A stretch of 21,419 nucleotides of DNA from Candidatus Omnitrophota bacterium (GCA_022013205.1 JAKLQT010000252.1:1-21419), one strand, 5' to 3'; shown: positions 1 to 6,563, numbered from the stretch's first letter. Notes: generated from the letters alone by a model not told the origin. A program made the numbers and translations.

Positions 1-126
1 ACACTTCCTTTGTTTCTCAAGAGGAAGATACTATCCAAAAGACACAAATCTTTGCCAAAAAAAATTTATTTTTTAAACAAACTGCGGAACTTGGGCTAAG
101 GGGCTAGCTCTCCAAAGTGCAACCTA

Positions 127-163
127 TGACCATACCTGCACCTACGAGGTGCAGGTATGGTCA
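127..163. repeat. perfect 17-bp hairpin palindrome
   Basis: Positions 127-143 and 147-163 are perfect reverse complements separated by the 3-nt loop ACG; the inner arm reads GACCATACCTGCACCT. No T-run follows on either strand, so it does not look like an intrinsic terminator. The stop codon (TAG at 144-142, minus strand) of the frameshifted small gene 142-433 lies at the loop, so the element appears to have inserted at or created that gene's 3' end. A mobile palindromic repeat is the most likely identity, by inference. Confidence 0.75.
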
Positions 164-433
164 ACTCCATAATTTGTTTTAACAAAATAAACAGGATTTT
201 GCTCCCAAATACCTTTCTTGTTAACTTTTTTAATTGAATCTATCTCTGGGTCGGTAAAATCGAAATACATAACGCATTTTTTTTGAAAGTAATTTCCTAT
301 TGGTAAACACTAATAATAATGTTTTTCCATAGAATCCAAATAATGCTACAAAAGAAAAGTATAGAAAAAATACTAATGTAGGATTAAAAACATATTTGAT
401 TAATAATTTTGATATTTGTTTTGATTTGATCAC
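142..433 (-). pseudogene. small membrane protein gene with a one-base frameshift at an A8 run
   Basis: From a GTG at 433 the minus strand encodes about 52 residues with a hydrophobic segment (roughly residues 16-40, rich in F, V and L). It then meets a run of eight A (plus-strand T run 277-284). In the original frame the downstream product is basic and stops at 230. Dropping one A moves into a frame that reads as convincing protein (YFDFTDPEID, then KGIWEQNPVYFVKTNYGVDH) and ends at TAG 144-142. The repaired product would be 96 aa: one membrane segment plus a polar C-terminal tail. The lesion could be a sequencing slip, a real pseudogenising indel or transcriptional slippage. I do not recognise the family. 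No clear Shine-Dalgarno precedes the GTG. Confidence 0.4.
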
Positions 434-722
434 TTTTTTTGATTTTAACTAAGTTTCTCTACCTAACGAGTCTGTTTTTAGTTATATTATAATGCGATTT
501 TTTCATTCAACAACCTATTTCGCCTCGTTTGTCCTGATTTTTGCCGGATATTTTGCCAAAGGTTGTATGATCTTATGAAAACCGGGCCGTAACGAAATTA
601 ATAAACGGTGAATCTAATTGAATATTTTTATCTGGAAGGTAATTTCTTTTACGGAAGGACAAAATTAAGAAATTTTTTCTAATTCAACCGCTATCCCACC
701 GCAGCATGATGAAAATCTTTTT
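434..722. other. AT-rich intergenic stretch without recognisable gene
   Basis: I see no reading frame with protein-like composition on either strand. A TATAAT at 488-493 (plus) has no convincing -35 box. The segment separates the broken membrane gene from repeat copy A. Confidence 0.5.
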
Positions 723-769
723 ATCCCGCATGCTTTGAAAATCCCGGCTTTAGCCCGGGTGAGCTTCAT
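723..769 (-). repeat. nested palindromic repeat, short form (copy A)
   Basis: This 47-bp unit begins ATCCCGCATGCTTTGAAAA and ends AGCCCGGGTGAGCTTCAT on the plus strand. The same two flanks, on the opposite strand, bound the longer copies at 15905-16104 and 20595-20681. Those copies carry an additional 39-bp hairpin module between the GGCTTT and AGCCCGGG halves, which copy A lacks. The repeat edge covers the TGA stop codon of the 62-aa gene at 766-954. Confidence 0.75.
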
Positions 770-954
770 TTTATTTTTCTAAAAATAAAGACAGCAATTA
801 CAATTACGATGATTATAAACAAGATCGTCCGCGTAATTATCTGGGCTGAAGGTTCTTGCCCTTTTTGACTTAACCCGGATATGAGTCCGCCGATTAATGT
901 TCCGACGCCGACAATTAATCCTGTTTTCAGTCCTTCTTTTATAAAGTTATCCAT
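766..954 (-). CDS. small two-helix membrane protein
   Basis: This 62-aa protein starts at ATG 954, with GAGGAAAA a few bases upstream as ribosome binding site. It has two predicted membrane segments: a glycine-rich one at about residues 11-28 (GLIVGVGTLIGGLISG) and a strongly hydrophobic isoleucine/valine one at about 42-58, followed by a basic FRKIK end. A short polar loop (QKGQEPSAQ) separates them. It begins 14 bp after the stop of the glycoside hydrolase gene, so the two are probably co-transcribed from the promoter at 2376-2404. The last codons abut repeat copy A, which supplies the stop. The family is not recognised. The glycine-rich first helix suggests helix packing, but no function can be assigned. 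Confidence 0.65.
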   Translation of the reverse strand: MDNFIKEGLKTGLIVGVGTLIGGLISGLSQKGQEPSAQIITRTILFIIIVIVIAVFIFRKIK

Positions 955-968
955 GTTTTTCCTCTTAA

Positions 969-2300
969 CTATTGCTCTAAAGATTTTAATTTCTCATAAT
1001 ATTCTTTTAGTACATAAAATATTTTCTTGGGCTTGCGCTGTGCGTCAACAACTCCAAAATACTCTTCATTTGCCACATCATCCGGATGCCCGCCAATCAG
1101 AACAAATCCCTGTGTATTATATTTTTGATAACAGTCTCTCTGATCCGGATCCTCGTAATCAACTATTCCGCCTAAATTAACATGATAAGAGCCGGCCTTC
1201 CATAAGCTATCATTAAACTCATGCACCAGGCCTCCTAAGCAAATTTTATCTTTATCTACAGCTGATAAATTTTTGGTAAGCTCATCCCATAAAACAATTA
1301 TACAGTCTGCCTGCAAAACCTCATCTTTTATGCCGCTGCAATCTACTGCCTGAAATTCATTTACACATTTATACTCTTTGGTATTGAATGAATCTGTGCC
1401 AAACTCACTGATATACACAGGCTTATCCGATAACTCTTTCCATTGCTGAAAAAGATTACGAAAGCTCTTGCCTCGATAGATATTAAGCCCCCAGATATCC
1501 ACGGCCGGACACTCCTTGAGAATTGCCGCAATTGTATTCTGTTTTACCTCATCAATGAATCTATCACCCAAAGAAGAAGACACCGGATGCAGGGTATCGA
1601 TCTCCTTTATTTTTAACGCGGCATTTTGAGTAGCTAAAGCAGCTTCGGATACTGTTTCATAACCATAATATTTATTGCGGTCAAGATTCCATTCATTACC
1701 TAAAGACCACATTAGAATTGCCGGATGATCTTTATACATATTTACTACCTCAAGATATCTGTTGTTTTCCAAATCTTTCTTTGAAGCAGCTACAGTCATA
1801 ATCACCATGATTCCATGCTTATATAACTCATCCAGTATCCGCAGGTCAGATTCCCCTTCTTCACCGAAATCTGAATATACACGTACTGTATTGACGTTCA
1901 TTTTTTTCATCAGGGGAATATCAGCAGCATAATATTTTTTATACTGAAGGGCGAACCAGTAACAAAAAAGCTCATGCCCCTGAGGTTCTCTTCCCGGCCA
2001 ATTAAAAAAGAATCCATAAGAGACCTCTTCCTCAGGAGCATACGGATTCGGCCCATAATGAGGAGCTTTTGTTGCCGCAGCCCAGCTCAAACCTTTAATG
2101 ATATAAGGGCGAGCAGCAGGCAAAACTCCATCTTCCTGCCGTAGTGCGACCATAAGCCTGTTGCCTATAATAGTAATTTGGCTCGCAGTCCGAGGAACCT
2201 CGGCAAAAACCTCCGCGCAAGCAATAACAAGGTGTAATAAAACAATTATTATACCTGCCAAGGCAAGCCTGGCAGCTACATGATAATTTAGCTTATTCAT
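969..2300 (-). CDS. secreted GH2-like TIM-barrel glycoside hydrolase, probable lipoprotein
   Basis: The start is placed at the ATG at 2300 (443 aa) because it gives an N-terminal signal: KLNYH, a hydrophobic stretch, then VIAC, which fits a lipobox with Cys28. An in-frame GTG at 2354 would add 18 polar residues before the signal and is less likely. The mature part is a (beta/alpha)8 clan-A hydrolase. HPAILMWSLGNEW carries the acid/base Glu203 in the WxxGNE context, and VYISEFGTDSF carries the nucleophile Glu299. NVNTVRVYSDFG is the usual barrel strand before them. These motifs are known from GH2 and related GH5-type enzymes. The exact substrate cannot be read from the sequence. There is no N-terminal sugar-binding domain, so this is a compact catalytic-domain form. 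It is expected at the cell envelope, and the small membrane gene downstream follows by 14 bp. Confidence 0.8.
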   Translation of the reverse strand: MNKLNYHVAARLALAGIIIVLLHLVIACAEVFAEVPRTASQITIIGNRLMVALRQEDGVLPAARPYIIKGLSWAAATKAPHYGPNPYAPEEEVSYGFFFNWPGREPQGHELFCYWFALQYKKYYAADIPLMKKMNVNTVRVYSDFGEEGESDLRILDELYKHGIMVIMTVAASKKDLENNRYLEVVNMYKDHPAILMWSLGNEWNLDRNKYYGYETVSEAALATQNAALKIKEIDTLHPVSSSLGDRFIDEVKQNTIAAILKECPAVDIWGLNIYRGKSFRNLFQQWKELSDKPVYISEFGTDSFNTKEYKCVNEFQAVDCSGIKDEVLQADCIIVLWDELTKNLSAVDKDKICLGGLVHEFNDSLWKAGSYHVNLGGIVDYEDPDQRDCYQKYNTQGFVLIGGHPDDVANEEYFGVVDAQRKPKKIFYVLKEYYEKLKSLEQ

Positions 2301-2375
2301 TTTATTTTTATTTTCATCTCCTACCCCATTGTGGTGTTGGGGATCAATAATCACACTAATCTGATTAACATAAAA

Positions 2376-2404
2376 ATGATACTCTTAAGCTATCAGTTAG
2401 TCAA
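2376..2404 (-). promoter_or_regulatory. sigma70-type promoter for the glycoside hydrolase gene
   Basis: On the minus strand TTGACT (2404-2399) is followed after 17 bp by TATCAT (2381-2376), a good vegetative promoter match. Transcription would begin near 2369, about 69 nt upstream of the ATG at 2300. Confidence 0.6.
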
Positions 2405-2511
2405 TAAAAAAGAGATATAGTAACCGATGAGTTATAGGGGGATTATTTCTTTGTGAGCAGCTCGCTGCGGATGTACCCTAAGGCTCGCGGCTAAAAGAAC
2501 TGTTTAATCTC

Positions 2512-2541
2512 TTGACAAGAAGTTTGTGTAAGTGGTAAAAT
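2512..2541 (+). promoter_or_regulatory. sigma70-type promoter for the minor pilin operon
   Basis: TTGACA at 2512-2517, an 18-bp spacer and TAAAAT at 2536-2541 form a strong promoter. The predicted start near 2548 leaves a leader of about 19 nt before the ATG at 2567, with no visible Shine-Dalgarno. Confidence 0.6.
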
Positions 2542-2566
2542 TAAACATTAATTAAAATCATAACTT

Positions 2567-3070
2567 ATGAAAAATAGAGCGTTTACATATATTGAGGTGC
2601 TGTTGAGTGTGACAATACTCGGGTTAGTGTTAATACCCTTGCTTTCCCAGTTTTATACCGGATTTCAGGGCAATGTAACTGCTGAACTGGTTACACAGTC
2701 GATTGATCTCGCGGATGAGATGATGGAAGAGATAAAAAGCCGGTGCTTTGATGAAAATGCCTTCCCTGATGAACCGGTAGCCCCTGGAGCGCTGGGAGTT
2801 GATCCCGGTGAAACCTCAAATGACCGCACTACCTTCGATGACGTGGATGATTACCATAACTGGCAGAAGTCTCCCCCGCAGGCTATAGACGGTACTGTGC
2901 TTACGAACTTTTCTGAATTTAGCCGCGGCGTTAATGTTGAATATGTAACTGTAAGCGGCGCGGACTGGATTTCCTTTGCAACAACAACTTATTATAAAAG
3001 AATAACTGTGATTGTTTCTCATCCAAAAATAAGCGACCGCAGATTGGAGACTATAGTTTCTCATTACTGA
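2567..3070 (+). CDS. type IV minor prepilin, PilV/GspI-like
   Basis: This 167-aa protein carries a short type IV prepilin leader. MKNRA is followed by FTYIEVLLSVTILGLVLIPL, giving Phe at +1 and Glu at +5 of the mature protein. The residue before the cut is Ala5 rather than the usual Gly, which is tolerated by prepilin peptidase in several known pilins. The hydrophobic helix continues to about residue 25, then comes a globular domain with VTQSIDLADEMMEEIKSR, typical of PilV/GspI-type minor pseudopilins. It is first of three consecutive pilin-like genes, with the next ATG 6 bp after its stop. It would be part of a priming complex for a type IV pilus or type II secretion pseudopilus in the inner membrane and periplasm. 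The retraction ATPases downstream favour the pilus. The precise PilV or GspI identity is inferred. Confidence 0.75.
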   Translation: MKNRAFTYIEVLLSVTILGLVLIPLLSQFYTGFQGNVTAELVTQSIDLADEMMEEIKSRCFDENAFPDEPVAPGALGVDPGETSNDRTTFDDVDDYHNWQKSPPQAIDGTVLTNFSEFSRGVNVEYVTVSGADWISFATTTYYKRITVIVSHPKISDRRLETIVSHY

Positions 3071-3076
3071 TACATT

Positions 3077-3736
3077 ATGAAAATTAAAATCAGCAGTAAA
3101 ATCATTCCTGATGAAAAAGGATTTACCCCGTTAGAGAAAGCCGCTGCTTTTAATCGGCGGCTGTTACTGGTTGAAAGCGATGCGCCGCAGACCGTTAGAG
3201 AACGAAGTTCTCTAACGGGGTTTACACTTATAGAATTGCTGGTTGTTTTAGCAATTCTAGCCATTGTCATGTTCCCTATCTATGAATTTCTTAGACAAGG
3301 CGCTCTTTCCTGGCAGTTAGGTGAAAATAAAACAGAGGTTGTGCAGAACGCGAGAATCGGCCTTGATAAGATGTGTGGTGAAATAAAGCATGCCATAGAA
3401 ATTTATTCCATTACACCTTTACAAATACGTTTCTGGTGGAAAGACATAAATGCCGATGATATAGCGGATGCTGATGAAATTCTAACATTTAGCTGGAGCG
3501 GAACCGGCAATGATGATCTTACCCGTAAACTTGATTCAGAAATACAGCCGACCCCTATCGCGAATTATGTGGATGATTTCGAGCTAAGATACTTTGATGA
3601 TTCCGGAATAGAAACAGCTGTCTTAGACGCGATCCAGTTTATCACAGCTAATCTGAGAATAAAAAAAACAGTTCAGGGCCATGATTATATCTCCCAGATG
3701 CGTAAATCAATCTTTCCGAGAAATTTATTATTATGA
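3077..3736 (+). CDS. type IV minor prepilin, PilW/GspJ-like, with an insert at the cleavage site
   Basis: The 219-aa product contains two prepilin-type motifs. The first is GFTPLE at residues 15-20 and the second GFTLIE at 48-53. Only the second is followed by the normal hydrophobic helix (LLVVLAILAIVMFPIYEFL). The 33 codons between them come from a 99-bp palindromic element (see 3119-3225). Without it the protein would read MKIKISSKIIPDEK then GFTLIELL, an ordinary prepilin. Cleavage after Gly48 would discard the inserted peptide together with the leader. The mature domain (GALSWQLGENKTEVVQNARIGL and later FWWKDINADDIADADE) fits PilW/GspJ-type minor pilins, including the acidic D-rich stretch common in them. 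It follows the first pilin by 6 bp and overlaps the next gene by 4 bp. No Shine-Dalgarno is evident, so translational coupling is likely. Confidence 0.8.
   Translation: MKIKISSKIIPDEKGFTPLEKAAAFNRRLLLVESDAPQTVRERSSLTGFTLIELLVVLAILAIVMFPIYEFLRQGALSWQLGENKTEVVQNARIGLDKMCGEIKHAIEIYSITPLQIRFWWKDINADDIADADEILTFSWSGTGNDDLTRKLDSEIQPTPIANYVDDFELRYFDDSGIETAVLDAIQFITANLRIKKTVQGHDYISQMRKSIFPRNLLL
3119..3225. mobile_element. 99-bp palindromic insertion with 8-bp target duplication in a prepilin gene
   Basis: The 8-mers GGATTTAC (3119-3126) and GGGTTTAC (3218-3225) flank the insert as a near-perfect target duplication. Terminal inverted repeats of 13 bp are perfect: CCCCGTTAGAGAA at 3126-3138 and its complement at 3208-3220. 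An internal third copy, CCGTTAGAGAAC (3192-3203), forms a 12-bp perfect hairpin with 3207-3218 around a GAA loop. The insert is a multiple of three and stop-free in the pilin frame, so the gene stays open. The behaviour resembles the in-frame palindromic elements known from Rickettsia (analogy only). No transposase is encoded. Confidence 0.8.
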
Positions 3737-4779
3737 AAATCACTATAAAAAATAATAAAGGTTTTGCGCTGCTTCTGACGCTTATAGTGATGATGATACT
3801 GTTTATTTTCGGCGCTGCTTACCTTACTTCAATGATTTCAGAAACCGGTATAGCCCGTAATCAGGAAAAAAGCGAGCTGGCTTTTTTTATTGCTGAATCA
3901 GGCCTTGAGAGAGCGATAAGACTGCTGGTAGAAGACAATACCTGGAGAACCGCCGCTCTAACTGAAAACATGACGGATGGATTTTACGAGCTTGAGGTTG
4001 TTGATGATCCTGTTGATCCTGAAAAAATACGTATTACCTCAACAGGATATGCCGGCCCTGCCAGCCGCACAACAAGGATTACGCTTATAATTACCAGCGG
4101 TTTCAGCTACGCGTTGTTCTCAGCCGATACAACTGATCCGGTGGTCGCGGATATTGATTGCAGCACAGCAAGCGGCAGTGTCAGTGGTGATGTTCACGCC
4201 AACGGCACAGCGCTTATGGGCGGAGTATCTATAAGCGGTGAGCTTACTCAGGGTGAACTGGGGGATCCGATACTGAGCATGATCGAGATTGATATGTCTT
4301 TTCATCGGGCGAACGCGACTGTTATTTATCCCGGCGGCACTGTGATTAATGCCCAAAGAATCCAAAACCAGCTTATCTATGTCGAAGGTGATGTAACCAT
4401 TGATTGTTCTGGTAACAAGGGGGTGACTTTTGTCCAGACTTCCCTTATTGCTGAGGGAGATATCAATATAATCGGTGGGAATACCTTAAAAATTGATGAA
4501 TATAATTATCCCGGCCAGGGAAAAGTTGTATCTCTGGCTACAAAAACAGGAAATATTACCTCAACAGACGCAAGCAAGATTCAGGAGCGGGATATTAAAG
4601 GGCTGCTTTTTTCAGAGCAAGGAACAATAGACTTTGATTACCTGAAGATTGACGCGGCAGTTTATGCCAACAATATGGTTTTCCGCTACGCTCTGGATGT
4701 TGACTATAAGGTTAAGCGCTTTCCTACAATTGGCTTTGTATTCGGTACACAGTTTTTTAAATGGGAAGAGGTTTTTTAA
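3733..4779 (+). CDS. PilX/GspK-like minor pilin with a beta-helical polymer-forming-like domain
   Basis: The 348-aa product begins MKITIKNNKGFALLLTLIVMM, a prepilin leader with Gly10 before Phe11. The +5 residue is Leu rather than Glu, as is usual for PilX/GspK-type initiators. AFFIAESGLERAIRLL (about residues 51-66) is the hallmark segment of PilX N-terminal proteins. After an Ig-like stretch, residues from about 130 contain repeating short beta strands (GSVSGDVHANGTALMGGVSISG; QLIYVEGDVTIDCSGNKGVTF; SLIAEGDINIIGG), resembling the beta-helix of bactofilin or polymer-forming domains attached to PilX proteins in many uncultured bacteria. It overlaps the previous gene by 4 bp (ATGA). It probably caps or initiates the pilus tip. 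The strands could also mediate surface binding, which is inference. Confidence 0.7.
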   Translation: MKITIKNNKGFALLLTLIVMMILFIFGAAYLTSMISETGIARNQEKSELAFFIAESGLERAIRLLVEDNTWRTAALTENMTDGFYELEVVDDPVDPEKIRITSTGYAGPASRTTRITLIITSGFSYALFSADTTDPVVADIDCSTASGSVSGDVHANGTALMGGVSISGELTQGELGDPILSMIEIDMSFHRANATVIYPGGTVINAQRIQNQLIYVEGDVTIDCSGNKGVTFVQTSLIAEGDINIIGGNTLKIDEYNYPGQGKVVSLATKTGNITSTDASKIQERDIKGLLFSEQGTIDFDYLKIDAAVYANNMVFRYALDVDYKVKRFPTIGFVFGTQFFKWEEVF

Positions 4780-4846
4780 AGACATCCTTTAACGAGAAAC
4801 TAGTAGGATGTCTGGTATAATCCAGCTTATGTATGAGGATTATACC
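4780..4846 (+). promoter_or_regulatory. promoter of the first pilT-like gene: extended -10 nested in inverted repeats
   Basis: AGACATCCT (4780-4788) and AGGATGTCT (4805-4813) form a 9-bp inverted repeat. It is followed at once by a second: GGTATAATCC (4814-4823), 13 nt, GGATTATACC (4837-4846). TATAAT at 4816-4821 with TGG before it is an extended -10 box, and no good -35 is seen. Seven nt after it comes ATG (4829), in frame with the gene, so a leaderless start is possible. The arrangement recurs before the second pilT at 6470-6549. Confidence 0.6.
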
Positions 4847-4858
4847 AGCGGAAGAATT

Positions 4859-6028
4859 ATGAGCGAATTAATGTTAAATGATTTAATTAATGAAATGAAT
4901 GAGAAAAAAGCCGCAAGTATGCATATAAGCGCGGGCCTGCCTCCGCTTTTTAATATACACGGCAGGCTAATACCGGCCCCCCTTGCAGAGAAACTGAAGG
5001 AGAAGGTTATTGATGATATCGCCTTCAAACTTATGAATGCCTATCAGAAGGATGTTTTCAATAAGCACAATTCTGTCAACTTTACCTGGAATACCAGTGA
5101 AAAAGACAGGATCAGGATAACCTTTTTCAGGCAAAGGGGATTAGTCAGCGGAGTCTTTCGGCCGCTTTCAAAGGTTATCCCTACAATCAAGGGGCTTAAC
5201 CTGCCTGAATCTTTGAGCAATCTACTGAAAATTCGCCACGGTATGATAATAATCGGAGGCCCGGCCGGAAGCGGAAAATCAAGCACTCTAGCCGCGATTC
5301 TAAATGAAATTAACCGTAAGCGGGGCGCGCATATTTTAACTATAGAAGATCCTATTGAGTATTTTTTTACTCCGGATAAATCCTTAATCTCCCAGCGTGA
5401 AATCGGTATAGATTCGGAAAGTTTCCCCAAGGCCATGCGAGAGGCAATACGGCAGGACGCGGATGTGATCATGATTAGTGAAATGCGTGATCTTGAAACC
5501 GTTCGTATCGCTTTGAACGCGGCAGAAGCCGGAACACTGGTTATCGGGACTATGCCGACCTCTGACTGTGTACAGACGATAACGCGTCTCATTGGGATGT
5601 TTCCCTCTGAATCTCAGAATCAGGCTCGGACTCAGGCCGCGGCTGTTCTTAACGCGATAGTATGCCAGCAGTTAGTAATGCGTTTTGACCAGGAAGCCAG
5701 ATTGCCTGCTGTTGAGATCCTGTTTTCAACACAGGCTGTCCGCAATCTTATCCGGGAACGGAAATTTCACCAGATATATTCTGTTATTGAAAACAGTAAT
5801 GATAATGGCATGCAGACATTGGATCAATCTCTGCAGAAACTTTATAAATATAACGCAATATCTAATTTAGAGGTTGTAACCAAAGCCCTGAAGCCGGAGC
5901 AGCTGCAGAAAAAAATGTATACAGCCGCAAAGAACGAGATTCCTGAAGCGGATACCGGAGCGGGATTTTCTGATAAGGGCGAAGATATCATTACAATCGA
6001 AAAAAAAAATAATCCGGTATCGGGCTGA
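4859..6028 (+). CDS. PilT/PilU-like ATPase, degenerate paralogue
   Basis: This is a type IV pilus retraction ATPase relative, about 390 aa from the ATG at 4859, which has GGAAG just upstream. In-frame ATGs at 4808 and 4829 are alternatives; 4829 would be a leaderless start. NEKKAASMHISAG matches the N-terminal domain of the second PilT. The Walker A is GPAGSGKSS, and TIEDPIEY (Asp box), the Walker B-containing stretch with EMRDLETV, and VRNLIRE (the PilT signature) are retained. Two positions differ from the canonical paralogue downstream: VGEMRD is ISEMRD here, and the His-box LHTTD is MPTSD, replacing the conserved His by Pro. Reduced or regulatory ATPase activity, as proposed for PilU-type partners, is plausible but inferred. 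The frame ends at a TGA 17 bp after a run of ten A (6000-6009). The next frame is open through that run into the beta-rich segment at 6093-6470, so the annotated C-terminus may be a frameshift artefact. Confidence 0.8.
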   Translation: MSELMLNDLINEMNEKKAASMHISAGLPPLFNIHGRLIPAPLAEKLKEKVIDDIAFKLMNAYQKDVFNKHNSVNFTWNTSEKDRIRITFFRQRGLVSGVFRPLSKVIPTIKGLNLPESLSNLLKIRHGMIIIGGPAGSGKSSTLAAILNEINRKRGAHILTIEDPIEYFFTPDKSLISQREIGIDSESFPKAMREAIRQDADVIMISEMRDLETVRIALNAAEAGTLVIGTMPTSDCVQTITRLIGMFPSESQNQARTQAAAVLNAIVCQQLVMRFDQEARLPAVEILFSTQAVRNLIRERKFHQIYSVIENSNDNGMQTLDQSLQKLYKYNAISNLEVVTKALKPEQLQKKMYTAAKNEIPEADTGAGFSDKGEDIITIEKKNNPVSG

Positions 6029-6092
6029 TTTTTCACCAGGACAGGAAGGATTTTGGACATCATCGGCCGCGGTTAGTTTTCATGACCAGGGT

Positions 6093-6470
6093 ATGCTTTT
6101 ATCCAAAGCTTCGGGTACTTCCCTGAACAGGCTTTATGTTTCTGATTTTAATATTGTAAGTAAGAAAAAACCGTCTTTTGCTTTGCCGCACCAATTGCTT
6201 ATTCGTTTTAAACTCGATATAGGCCAAAATAATATACCCGAAGAAGAACAGGCGCGGCTTATGATTAAGCTGTTTACTCACCCGCCAAAGGATAATCCAA
6301 CAGCTTTTAACAAAATTAACCTGTCCTTCCCCTTGCTTATTGATGAAAAATGGCACACGTGGGTGATTAATATACCGGATGAGGCGGCAGATAAAATGCT
6401 GAAAATTTCTATGCTCGAGTTCCCGGTCAGCTTGACAAAAGTAACCATAAGCGATATCATATTCTTTTAA
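6093..6470 (+). CDS. beta-rich domain, probably the frameshifted C-terminus of the preceding PilT-like protein
   Basis: From the only ATG in this frame, 125 residues can be read. Protein-like sequence clearly begins earlier (DFSPGQEGFW, then SSAAVSFHDQG) in a frame that is open back through the A-run at 6000-6009 and lacks ATG, GTG or TTG there. Loss of one A would fuse it to the PilT-like ATPase. Alternation of hydrophobic and polar residues (HQLLIRFKLDIG; ARLMIKLFTHPP; FPLLIDEKWHTWVINIP; LTKVTISDIIFF) suggests a beta-sandwich, perhaps ligand-binding. I do not recognise the family. There is no signal peptide or membrane segment. Alternatives are an independent gene whose 5' end is lost, or a programmed slippage product. 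The next promoter motif starts immediately after its stop. Confidence 0.55.
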   Translation: MLLSKASGTSLNRLYVSDFNIVSKKKPSFALPHQLLIRFKLDIGQNNIPEEEQARLMIKLFTHPPKDNPTAFNKINLSFPLLIDEKWHTWVINIPDEAADKMLKISMLEFPVSLTKVTISDIIFF

Positions 6471-6549
6471 AAGACAGCTTATTAGGATGTCTTTAATTAA
6501 TAATCATGGGAATCAGGTATAATCCAACTTATGCCTGAGGATTATAACC
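6470..6549 (+). promoter_or_regulatory. promoter/leader of the second pilT, duplicate of the first
   Basis: AAAGACA (6470-6476) and TGTCTTT (6488-6494) form an inverted repeat. GGTATAATCC (6516-6525), 13 nt, then GGATTATAACC (6539-6549) repeats the layout upstream of the first pilT-like gene, with one extra base in the right arm. The -10 TATAAT is at 6518-6523, with an ATG 7 nt later at 6531 opening a 10-codon leader frame. Confidence 0.6.
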
Positions 6550-6563
6550 AGGAGTTACGATGA
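6531..6563 (+). CDS. 10-codon leader peptide overlapping the pilT start
   Basis: The frame reads MPEDYNQELR and stops at TGA 6561-6563, overlapping the pilT ATG (6560) in an ATGA arrangement. It starts 7 nt after the -10 box, so it would be translated as a leaderless message. AGGAG within it (6550-6554) serves as the pilT ribosome binding site. The peptide aligns with the extra N-terminal residues MYEDYTSGR of the upstream paralogue, showing that the two leaders share ancestry. It may couple translation. Functional relevance is inferred. Confidence 0.35.
   Translation: MPEDYNQELR

Noticed and set aside
488..493. TATAAT resembling a plus-strand promoter
   Set aside because: No usable -35 box and no gene downstream on that strand before repeat copy A.
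881..1180. 99-aa plus-strand ORF
   Set aside because: It is antisense to the 62-aa membrane gene and the glycoside hydrolase, and its composition is not protein-like.
5044..5592. 182-aa minus-strand ORF
   Set aside because: Antisense shadow of the PilT-like gene, whose motifs on the plus strand are unmistakable.
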